From positions 1 to 64,000 of the IMG/VR virus record IMGVR_UViG_3300043607_000039: a DNA stretch of 64,000 nucleotides, one strand, 5' to 3'. How positions within the stretch are numbered: the first letter of the stretch is position 1; every line of letters begins with the position of its first letter. This DNA comes from a virus. The notes under the pieces were generated by a model. The model made no database searches. It saw only the letters and a list, made by a program, of their open reading frames with translations, and was not told the origin of the DNA. Shown piece after piece: positions 7,901 to 19,900 of this stretch. The position numbers and the translations under genes were made by a program.

Positions 7901-10900
7901 GCCGTCGGCCTGCTGCTCGCCCGACATGAACCAGTCGCTGGACATCCGCTTACGGATGATCTTTTTGCCGTCGGGGCCTTCGACTCTGGCGACCTGGCCC
8001 ATGCTGCCGGTGGAGATGTAGCTCCGGTCCGTGAGGCCTGCGTCGAAGGCGTCCTTCAGTGCCTGGACCTCGGGGTCCAGGTCGACGTGGTGATCTCCCA
8101 CGGGTCCGTCGCCCACGATCATGTCAATGAGCTGAGGCTTAGTGATCGAGGACGGCTTCTTCATCCCCGGTGGCAGCTCGTCGAGCAGCTCCCTCATGGT
8201 CTTGGACTCAAGCTGCTCGCGTCGCTCCTGGCCAAAGGGCTCTGCGATACCGAGACGACGCCGGATATCCTTCATCACCTTGTTGCGGAGGACGTCGAAC
8301 TTGTCCCCCTTGGTGTTCTCTAGATGCAGGGCGTCAGCAACGTCTCGCAGCTCATTGGGGCGCAGCTTTCGGCTCAGCGTGTCCGCCCGGTCCAGACCGC
8401 GAGGTGTCAGGTAGGCCGCCCGATCGGAGGAATTGAAGTCGCGCAGCAGCTCGAAGCCAGCGTGGTAGTTGTCGCCAATGACGCTGCGACGTGTCTCGAC
8501 GTCGGCAAACGGCTTGTCTGGAGTCGGTGTCGGACGTGACGAAAGGTCACCATCGCCGCCGCCACGAACCGACCGGAGCACTGGCCGCTGGAGCGTGACC
8601 ACTGTGGACTCAGTGGCTTCCGGCGTGACGTCCTTGTTCTCCTTGAAGGTGCTCTCGTACCACTCGCGGAGCTGCTTGCGGGGCCGCTCATCCGGACCGA
8701 CTCCGGCTCCGGCGAGCGCGGCGTCGGTCCGCTTGTAGGCGTCGGGCACCTTGTGGTGCTGGTCCTCGGTCCGGACCGAACGGTCCAGTTCGGCCAGGCT
8801 GTTGGACGGCACTCCGCGGCCCAGCTTGCTCTCGGCACCCAGGAAAATGCTCGTGGGTACGCCGTCGCCGGAGTTCCACTTCTCCGGGTCGGCCACCACG
8901 CCAGCCCTCGGAGCCGGGGCGGCCGGCGCCTTGTCGTTGAAGTACATCCCGGGGGTGTGGATCTCGGCCAGTTCGCCCGGCTGCACGCTGGCGCCGTCGA
9001 GCAGGTCGTGCTTGTCCGGGTCATAGGTGACCTGGTCCCCGTCGTTGCCGTCGACCGTGATGCCACGGCTCTCCAGGTGCTTACGCAGCCGGGCCTGGAA
9101 CTTGGCGGCCGTGTCGTTGTCGCTGACCTTCAGCGTCTTGCGCAGGTCCTCGTAGCCCTGGGTGTTGTGGTCGGACTTGTTGTCGATGTCTCCTACGGGC
9201 GTCTTCTTGAGCCGGTCGGCCACGGCCGTGCGGAACTCGGCCTGGCTCCGGTCGTTGCGCCGGGCCGCGATGATCTGCTCTAGCTCGGAGGCGAGCTGGG
9301 CAGTTCCACCGGCACGCTGCCGGCGGGCGCCGGCCTCCCGGGCCTGGAGCCGCTTGCGGGCGTTCTCCGTGGCGTCCGGGCTCGGCTGAGTCAGTTGGGA
9401 CTCTGAGGGGACGTCGGCCTTCTCGACCGGGCGCGGTGGAAGCTCGCGGTCACCCTTGCGGGGCTCCCCGGGACGCAGAGTCCCCTCGCGAACGACCACA
9501 GGACCGTCGCCATCCTCGACCCTGTCAGCCAGGGCCCGAATGCGGTCGGTCTCCAGATCGGCTGCCCTGCGACGTTCCACGTCACTGGCGTCGGTGGAGT
9601 AGCCCTCAGTCTGGACGGCGCCCGCCCGACGTCGGATCTGGATAGCGGCGGCCCGCCGTGAAATACGACCCTCGTCGGCTGCCTTTGCCAACTCCTCGGG
9701 TGGCGCGCTGTACGCCTCCTTCTGCGTCAGCTGCTTGGGGGCTGCTGCCTTCTTGGTGGGCGCGGCTTTCTTGACCGGTGCCGCTGAAGGCGCACTAGTC
9801 TCACCATCCCGACCTAGTACCCGATAGGGGATTCCGGCGTCGTCGAGCTTCTTCGCGATTGCCGGGGACGGCTGCTCAGGGAACACGACCTCTGCGATGT
9901 CGTCCTTGGTGACGCCGCCATGGATCTGTGCCTCGACGTAATGTGACCGCGTCCAGTCTGGGCTGTCCATTGCGTCGAGCTTGTTGATGCCGAGCGAGTC
10001 GGCTGAAGGGTTGTCCACTGGAGACGGTCGCACGAAGGGAAGCTCGTCGAGACTGTCGCCCACCGAGGCCGTCGTCCGAGACCGAACGTCTGGCTTCAGG
10101 ATGACCTGCACCCGTCCATACGGACTTAGTGAATCTTCCTGACCCTCGCGCTGCGAGATGCCCGAGATCTTCCGTCCCCCTGGTAGCGCCGGCTCGACGC
10201 CGTTGACGGCCACGTAGCCGTACACCGGCCGCTTGTCCGGTGCTGTGTCGACCGGAGTACCCAGGACGTGTTCACCAAGACGACGACGCTCAGGGCTGGA
10301 GTCCAGACCTGGAGCCCGACGTGCGCCCCGGTCGAACTGCGTCTTGAAGCGACCGTTCGACAGGATGTCGTCCAGGGCGTCCTCGTCCCGCACCCGGACT
10401 GCAATGGGCTTGTCGGCGAACTTCTCCTTCAGTCGTGCTGCCACCTTCGCCCGGTACGCGGCCGGCGTATCGCCGGCTGCCTTGGCATCCTTGTCGAGAC
10501 GGCGACGGATCTGTGTCTCCTGGGCGACGTGCTCAACGAACGCCGGTTCACGCTTGTGAACGTCGTCCAGCCACTCGGCGTCCTCCTTGCCCAGGTTGCC
10601 CGACGTTGCGACCCGTCCGTGCCGATCCTGCACTGTGGCGTAGATCTGCGGGTCCTGGCGGATGAGCCGGCGAACGCGGGCCTGGTCCTCGCGACTCAGG
10701 TCGGTAGATGGACCGCCGGCTGGGACTGCACGAACTGCTTGCGGGGCCGCAGGTGCAGCGGCCTTCATTGGAGCAGCGGGTGCTCCGCCCTCCGGCTCAC
10801 GGATGCCCTTGATGATCCGGTCGATCCGCGTGTCCCGGTCCATGCTGCTTAGGACTGGGATACTGGCCGCATCGGCGATGTCCTCCAGCTTCTGGTCAGA

Positions 10901-13900
10901 CAGCCGGTCCAGGAACTGCTTAGCGTCATCAGGGGAGTCGGCCGTGTAGACCCGGTCCACCTGGTCCAGGTTGGCGGGACGTCCATGGGCGGCCGACCAC
11001 TTGAATCGCACGTTGTCCCGAGCCTTGCCCCAGTTGGACTTGGGGTTCGCAACAGTAGCTGGCGGCTCGAACCGAGGTGTGCTCGAACCGCTGCCGTCCT
11101 TCGGCAGTGCGTTGCGACCAATGCCTGCGAACTCTGGCTTTGCTGGTACTTCGCCGGCCTGGTGCTGGCGGTACCTGTCCATACGCCAGGTACGGATTTC
11201 CTTGCTGAGGGCGTCGTTGTTGCCCGCCTCAGGGTCGAGCTTCCACATGCTGTAGGCGCCGTCGCGGCTCTCGTGGTACCGGCGCAGGATCTTGCGGATC
11301 TTGTCACTGGCGCGCGGCTCACCGTCGGAGATCTCCCGGAACGCCTCCGCCAACTGCTCCACGGCCGACTTGCGCTCATCACCGTCGTTGACCGACTCGG
11401 GGCGACGAGCCAACGGGATCCGGTTCAGATCCTCGATCAGCTTCCGGGCGAGCGGAGGTGTGTCCTCGGGCAGGTCCGGCACCGGCCGCTCAGGGGCATC
11501 CATCTTGGACAGAGCCTCGTCGTACAGCTCCCGGATCGCCGGGTCTTGCTCCTCCAGCCGCATCAGGCGCAGTTCGTCAACAGCCCTCTGGCTGGCCTCA
11601 GGGTCGCGTGAGTTGGGGCCGCTGTAGTCAGCCCGCATGTCCATGACCTTGTTGGCGGAGCCGTTGCGGCCCCTGTGGGCCAACCGCTGAGCCAGCTTCA
11701 TGGCCGGGGAGTCCCCGTGCATGATGCCGCCATCGCCGGTGGAGTCACGGGTGAGCTTCACGCTGTCCCGGGTGAGCTTCTCGCTTTCGTCAACCGGTCG
11801 ACCAGCTAGCCGACGGAGGTCCTCAGCGTCCTGCGCCTCAAGCCGGTCCATCTCGGCTTGGACGTCCGCCTCTTCCAGCATTCCATCGCCGTTACCGAGC
11901 AGGTACTGGCGAGCACGCTGAGTTTCCGGTGCCTGGAGGTCGGCAGCAGTCGCCTTCTTGGCTGCGGCCCGAGTGATCTTGACTGGACGCTCAGGGGCAG
12001 CAGGTGTCGCCTTCGGCCGCTCGAAGTTGAGGGTACGGAGGATGGTGTCGTTGAGGTCCTCGTCCTTGACCGCAGTCATGTTGCTCATACCCAGGCGCGA
12101 GCCGACACGACGCCTCTGCTCGGGAGTGAGGCCGTCGAGCCACCCCGGAATGCGGTATCCAGTGCCAGCTTGGCCACTCCTACTGATGCGCTCAGCAACG
12201 GCATCAGCGTCACGGTCGGCCTTGTTGCGAGGCTTAGGAACGGCCTCGCTGATCCTCTTCCGTGTCTTTTCCTGGAGACCGGCCGCCGACTTGAGCTTTA
12301 GTCCAGCCTCGTTGACGTGGGGCGTTTCCCGGTCGTAGCCAGCCTGACCCTCGGCCTCAAATGCGCGACCCCGACGGGCGATGGCTGCGTCCAGGGCTTC
12401 GCGTAGTTCACTGACGCTCTGTCCAGGCGGGGGCTCGTAGCCTCGTTGCCCCGGCTCGAACTCGCCCATGGTCGTGGTGTCACGACCCTCCATCCAGTCC
12501 TTGGCCTGCTGGAGAGTCGGGAATGAGGCCTTGCCGCCCATGTCAGCCTTGTAGGCCTTGTAGGAGTGCTTGGGGTTGTCCTCATCCGGTGGGAACTCGG
12601 TAATGTAGCCCAGATCCGAATTCCGATAGAACGTGATGTCCTTGATGAACCCCTCGCCGGGCTCAACTGACCATTCAACTTCCTTGGCGGCCGGAGCCGC
12701 CTTCTTGGCACGACCAGTTGCCTTGGTTGGCGGGGCGCTGATCCGCTGAGAGGGCTTGCGCAGGACCTTGAGCTTGTCCCGCAGTGCGGCCCACCGGCTG
12801 CCCTCGGCAACCAGTGCAGCCTCTTCACGGTCGCGCTGGGCCCAGTACTCAGGCGGCTGTGGAACGAGCCGACTGTCGCGGTCCTCGCCGAGCTGCCGCA
12901 GGATCATGGCCCGGTAGAACGGGCTCGCGGCACCGTTGACGTACTGATCAATGTCGCGAGCGATGTCGCGAGGGCTGACGCCCTCATCGAGTTGCTTCTG
13001 GTAACCCTCCAGTCGAGCCTTGTCCCGAGGCGTGAAGTCCTTCTGGCCATCGGTCATCTCGTCCAGGTCGAAGGTCCTAATAGGAGCTTCCACGGCCGGC
13101 AGCGGTGTGGCCTTCTTGGCTGGCACTTCCTTCTGCGGCAGGACGCGGGCCAACTGGCCCTCGGTACTGGTGTCCGCCTTCTTGGCCGCCGCAATGTCCC
13201 GACGAGCCTGGGCCACGGTCCGCTTGTCGCCAGGCGCCTCGGCAATGATCTTGCCGCGGTTCAAGATGACATACTGGTCCTTGGCGCCCTCCGCCGGGCA
13301 ACCAACACACTGGCTGCCGCGAGGCACGTGGATGGCGTCGTAGCCACGAGCCATGGCGTAGCGGCCGATGTCGTTACCCAGCAGCTGCATCTCTGGACTG
13401 TCTTCATCCAGCGTTGCGACGTAGGCGTTGTGCTCCTCGATCAGGTCCGGCAGCTCGGCGATCTTGGCGTCCTTCGCCAGACCGTATCGGGCCACTGCGC
13501 CCTCGGTCAGGTCGCTGTACCCGGTGGCGTGCTGCTTGTTCTTCGTCATGTAGGTGCCGTTGCCGAAGGAGCCGTTACCCATGTGGTAGCGGCCCTCACG
13601 GAACTCGTCATGCACCTCAGAGGCGGGCTTGCCTTTGAACTGCTCACCAAAGCCGCCATCGCGGCCGGCGGTGTCGATTCCCCGGTAGAGGATCGTGCCC
13701 ATGTCCTTGCGACGGGCCTCGAACTCGTCCCGGCTGACTACCTCCGGTAGAGCGTCGAATCCTTGACGCTCGGCCAGCTTCTCGCCCAGCAGGTCCCCAC
13801 CGCGGTCGGTCTCAAGCTCCTTCGTGAGGCCACTACCCCAGCCGGCGCGGCGACGGAAGTGTGGATCGGCGATGGCTGAGTCCACGATGGAGCGAGCGGT

Positions 13901-16900
13901 ACCCGCGCCCTCGGTGAGGTCCTTTGTCTCCACCTTTTTGGCCCGCAGGTCAGCCTTACGGGCGGCGTCAGCGTCGGCAAAGTGCTGAATGATCGCGGCG
14001 TGGATCGCCTTCTTGTCCGACTGGGCCAGTCCCTTGATCCCGAGGCCATTGCGCCCGGCCAGACTGCGCCAGGTCGCTACCGGAAGGTCGCGGTACTGGG
14101 CCCGGCCAGTTTGGGCCTGCTTCAGCTGCTTCTCGACGTTGTCCAGGACCCGCTGCCGAGCCGCCGGACCGTGAGCGTCGACCAGAGCCTGCCGAAGGTT
14201 GGTCGGGTTGACGATGCCGTCGACAACAACGGCAACACTGCGATTCTGGGCCTCGATCTCAGTCCGGTTCTTGATGCGGTCGGCGTCCTGCTTCGCGTGG
14301 AGCCGATCCATGCGGGCCTTCTGGGCCGGGATGGCACGAACTAGGGCCGCCTTGCCGTCGTCGGTCAGGATTGACTCGCGCTTGCCGCCACGCACCCGCG
14401 TCTTGACCAGACCGAGCTTCCGGAGCTGAGGTGGAATCGGGTCTGCATCCCGTAGTACCTCGCCACCGTCAGGGTTTTCCTGGTGGTTGCGCATGAGCCA
14501 GTGCTCGTCCTTCATGGACAAGCCTGGCGTGCTGGGAACGAAGTCCCTTTTGGCCTGAGACTGGACGGCGGGCGCTGCCTTCTTGGCCGCCGCCCGAGTC
14601 ACCTTGGTCGGAGTCGGGGCCTCAGTTTCGCCACGGTCATGCTTGGCGAGGGCCTCTTCCAGATCCTTCCGGGTCATCCGGCTGCGGCCAGCGATCCCGG
14701 CCTTCGACGCCCGGTCCCGAAGCTCGGCCAGTGGGGTCTGCTTCGCTGCTGCGGGAGCAGTCTTCTTCGCTACCCGTGCTTCGTCCCGCTCCAGGAGCGC
14801 GGTGTCGCGTGCCTTGAGTCGGTCCCGCTCCCATTTGTCGATCTCGGCCTTGCGGCCCTCGTACAGGCTCTGCCAGCCCTGGTACTTGGTGTCCTTGCCG
14901 CCGGGGCCAAAGATCCAGCCACCCACTCTGCCCTTGTAGTCGTGCTCAGCACCCCAGGCCTTGGCCCGAGCGATCGGGTCCTTGATGGGGCCACGCGGGA
15001 TCCGTGCAGCAGCTGGTGCCGCGACCTCCGGCTCCTCGACCGGAGCGAAGCCGTTGTTGATTTTCTCCTTGATCTGATCCACGTTGGACCGGTCCTGGCC
15101 ACGGACACCCAGGTCCCGCGCCAGTTCCCGGGCCTCAGACTGGGACAGCTCCAACGAGTCCAGGTAGTCCTGGCGCTCCTTGGTGGTCTTGCGCTCCAGT
15201 AGTGCCTTGCGAGCACGGGTCGGGATGACGTGACCAGCGACTGCCCGGTCCGGGTGCTTGGGCGTGAAGTGGCGCACGATTTTGGCCTGGACACCGGCCT
15301 CGTCGTCGCGGCCGGCGCTGACGATTCCCAGCTGCTTGGCCAGGACGCGCCACTGCGTCTTGTTCATGGGGCCCAGGTCGTCAAGGACCTTTTGGCGGGC
15401 CTCAGGAGTGGTAGCTGCGCTCAGGTCCTTGCGGATCTGGGCCGGGTTCTTTGGCCGAGTGACCCGACGTGCCCGTGGAGCGGGACCAGCAGGCGCCGCT
15501 TCCTCTCCCCCTTCACCCTTAGACATGCGGATGACGTCGCCACGACCCAGGGCGTCGATGGGCTTGCCCTGACGGTCCAGCAGCGTGCGGCCGACAACCT
15601 CGCCAACAGTGTGCTGTTCCCGGTCTTCGCCCATGACCACATCGCCAGGGCGGATGTCCCGGCGAGACACAACGTCCGGACCGGTCTCCAGCTCGTCGGC
15701 CAACTGGCGCGACTCAGGGGTGTCCAACCCCCGTAGCTGCTGAACAGCCGCAGCCTTGGTGATCTTCTTGGCGCTTAGGTCATTGAGTACGGTGTCGTTT
15801 TCGTTGAGCTGTGCGGCCGGGGCACGGGCAGGGGCGGCCTTCTTGGCCGAGGTGCGACCCTCCCGCTCCATGATGAAGGTCTGCTGGCTCGGCAGACCTA
15901 TCCCGCCGACCGCGTTGTTGGCATTATCGACCCGAACCTCGTTGCCGTCGTCATCATGACCAACAACAACCTTGAGCCGGTTACCAACCTGCTCGACCCG
16001 GTCAACGGTGATGGGCTTACTGCCACCCTGCCTGACTGCCGGCCGCCAGCGTCCATCCTCGGCTGGGGCGACAAGAACCCGGTCACCCTTGAGTAGCTTC
16101 CCGTTCGGGATCTTGCCATTGTCTCGGACTCGGCCCTCACGAGAAGGCGCTGCCACAGTTGGGGCCGCCGCCTTGGCTGCCCGCAGGCGTGGAGCCTCGA
16201 CACCTTCACCACCCGCCGCGGTGCGGGCCTCCAGTCGACGCAGCAGTGAAGCCTTGTAGTCCTCGTCGGTCAGTCCCATGGCGCCCGGGACCTTGATGGA
16301 GGCGCTGTCCTCCAGCTCCTTGCGGTCGGTCGGCAGTCCCAGAGCCTTGAGCCGGTCGTCCACTTCCGCGGCCGTACGCCGCGGGGCCGCGGCCTCGGTT
16401 AGCGCCTCGCCGAGATTGGCCTTTTTAGCTGGCGCCGCCTTCTTGGCTCCCTTGGTCGCCTTAGTCGCCTTGGCCGGAGCTGCCTTGGCTGGAGCCGGGC
16501 GACCGGCATCGCGGGCACGGATCTTGTCGGCCAGCTTCTGAAGCTGGTCGATCCGATTCTTCTCCCGGTCGTGAGTGCGAGCCTTGCCGCGCCAGTAGCT
16601 TTCGGGAAGGTCGACCCCATCCCGGCCCCAGTCTCCATTGAGGATGGTGTTCTGGGTCCGCATGTCCCCGACGAAACGCTCCAGCATGTCGGCAACCTGC
16701 GTCGGCGACGATCCTGTGTTCAGTCGGGCCTGGGCCACGTCGGAGTACGCGGCCAGGTCGGCCATGTTGATGCGCCCGTCGCGAGCTAACTGCCGAACGT
16801 CCACATGGTCCGGACCGCCAGGACCGAAGCGCTCGTTGGCCTCGCTGTCCTTACGTAGACCCTTGGCCTCGCGGGTCATGGTGCGCAGCTGCCGACGTTC

Positions 16901-19900
16901 GGCTCGCTTGGCCTGATCGTCTACATCATGAAGGGCGATGTAGCGCATCAGGTCGGTGAGCTTCTCGTCCTGGTCCTTACCTTCGATCTGGATACCCAGG
17001 GTGTCGGCCGCCTTGCGCAGGTTCTCCGGCGCCAGGGCATCGCGCTGGTCATCGGTGAGCTTGTCTTGGGAGACCTTCTTCGGCGGGGCCGCCTTCAGGG
17101 CCTTGGCTGCTGCCCGCTTGATGATGGGACGCTGCGGACGAGGCGCTTCGGAAGTTTCTGGAGCCCGATCCCGGTCATGGACCGTGCCCGACACCTTGAC
17201 CCGCTCGATGGCCCGGTACATCCCGGCTACATCGTTGATCATTCGCTTGCGCTGGGCGGCCTCAGCCGGAGTCAGGTCCTTCTCCCGCTGACCGGTCAGG
17301 TCGCGATAGTCGGCTTCCTTGCGACGACGGCTGATCCGGGCACGAAGGTGCTGGAGCGCGTCGGACTTGGACACCTCGCCGTCGCCAACGGCCTGCACCA
17401 GCTGGTCAGGGGTCAGCCTGGTGATACCTTCCCGGTCGAGCTGGGGGACGGTCACCTCAGGAGCGGCGGCCGCGGCCTTAGCTGGGCGCAGACGTGGGGC
17501 GTCCTCCGCCAGCTCACGTTCGAAGCCGCCGACCTCCATGCGTCGGAGGAACTCGGCCTTGTACTGATCGCTGGTCATCCGGGATTCGCCCGGGATCTTG
17601 CCCGAGGCGATGCCCTTCAGTGCGGCACGTGAGGTTGGTAGACCTAGAGCCTTGAGCCGGTTGTTGACGTCAACCGGAGACCCGGCCTCAACGGAGCCCT
17701 CACTGCGACGGGTAACGATCTGCTGCTTCAGTGCTTCCTTGTTGAATCGGCGCGGACTCTGGACACCCTCCTTTTGAGCAGCATCCAGCAGTTGGGCGTA
17801 GGTCTTTCCTTCCAGGTCCGCGTCACGGTCCGATGTGGAGGGAGCCGCTGCCTTTGCTGCCTTAGCCACCTTGGCAGGTGCTGCTGCCTTGGCCACCTTG
17901 GCAGGTACCTTGACGCCGCCCTCAGGCTCCAGGATGAAGGTCTGAGAGGCGCTCGGGTGCAGCTCGACCTGGTCACCGTCATCGTTCCTGAGGGTCAGGG
18001 CAACAGCCCGGGGCCGGCTGCTGACGCCTTGGCCAACGACCTCGAACGGGGTGACGTTGGTTTTGCGTGTGGTCGGGCGCCACTTTCCATCGGCACCCTT
18101 CTCCAGCAGGACCCGAACGCCAGGCTGTAGTCGACGGGCGGTGAGCTTGCCCTCGGCGGTGCCGGCCGCCTTCTCGACCGCGGGTGCAGCCTTCTTGGCT
18201 ACGGCAGCCGGCTTTGGAGCCGGTGTCTCAGGGAACCCCTTCTTGGCCTCGGCCTCCGCGGCCTTGCGAGCAGCGCCAGGCGTGGGGTAGGCACCACCCA
18301 CCGGCTCGCTCAGTGTGCTCTTCCGATCGGTCCGGACGACCTGGAAGCCTGTCTGTCCTGGCCGCCTGCGGATCTCGTACTTGACGTCAGGGTCGTTAGT
18401 GTCGACCGCGATCTTGCCGGCCGAAATCGGCGACAGGAACTCGGCCATCGCGTCACGCCAAGCGGCGTGGGTGGTGCGACTCGGCTCCTCGGCCACGATC
18501 TCGGCGACTCGTGCCCGGATCAGTTTCTGCGCTGGCTCCGGGAAGTCCTCGAACAGCTTGTTGTCATTGCGGGTGGAGGGCCGTTGCCCCACTGCACGTG
18601 CTGCCTTGACTGGTGCTGCCTTAGCCGCCTTGGCTGGCGCAGCCTTCTTGGCCGCAGGTGCTGACTCGTCACCCAGCCACACTGCGGTGTTGGGGAAGCC
18701 GGCAAGCCAAGAGCCATCGTCACGAGTGATCTTGATACGGTTGCCGTCGCGCTCGACCTTGGTGACCTTGCGCGGGATCCCGAGTTTGGACTTGTCGGAG
18801 CCGGAGCCTCCGCGGACGACGTCGCCGACCTCCACGTTGGTCATGCTCTTGCGCTGGGTGCCGTTCGCCAACGGCGGTAGGAGCTTGGCAGCTGGAGCAG
18901 CCGCGCTGATCTTCTTGACCGGGGCAGCCTTGGCGGGAGCAGCCTTCTTGACCGCGGGTGGCCTACGACCCATGGCGATGTAGACCTGATCGATGTCCTT
19001 CTTTTGCTCAAGCGGGCTCAGCTCAGCGAACGGCTTGTCCAGCTCTCCGCCCTTGACCCAGTCCTCTTCGCCATGCCGCGACAGCCACGCGGCGTGGACT
19101 GCCTCACCCACCTCCAGGCGGGTCTTCTCGTCGGTCAGGTCGACCGTGCCGCCGTGCTTCTCCAGAATGTCCTCAACGACCTTGGCCGCGTCCCGGTTCT
19201 CTTGCTTCCAGTCATCGGGTAGCTCTGCGTAGGGCGTGTTGTAGATGTCGACCTGATCGGTGCCGTGCGCCTCAATCCACGCCTTGTCCGTCGTGGGCTT
19301 GAGTCGCTCCGGCGGACCTTCGCGGCCTTCCTTGCCGGCGGCGCGCTCCTCCATCCACTGCTGCTCGAACGTCTTACGCCAGCCCTCTTGAAGCCGGGCC
19401 GCTTTCGTCTCGACGCGACGTGCACGGGCACGTTCAGCTGGAGTCGACCTCGAAGCGACAGCCTTGGCGGGAGCGGCCTTCTTGGCTGGAGTCTCCGGTG
19501 TGGGCTCCCTAACCGCAGGCGCTTCAGTTGCGGCTGGGGTGGCCTTAGCTGGGGTGGCCTTCTTTGTGCCGCCGGGTGGTGCAACGCGCCAGGGGATTCC
19601 AGCCTTCTCCAGCGCGGCAATCGTGGCCGGTTCAGGCTCGCGAGGGAACAGGACCTCTTCGATGTCATCGTTGCTGACGCCATCGTGGATCTGTGCCTCA
19701 ACGTAGGTCAATTGCTGGAACTGTGGGTCACCAAGGTCGTTGTACTTGGCCGCCGCCGGCTGAGCCGCACGGTAGTCGGGATTGTCGATCGGCATGGGGG
19801 TGAGTTCCTTGCGCCGATCCAGTGAGTCACCAGCGGAAACCGTCGTACGTGGACGGACGCTGTCCTTGAGGACAACCCGGATGTCGCCGTACTGGTCCAG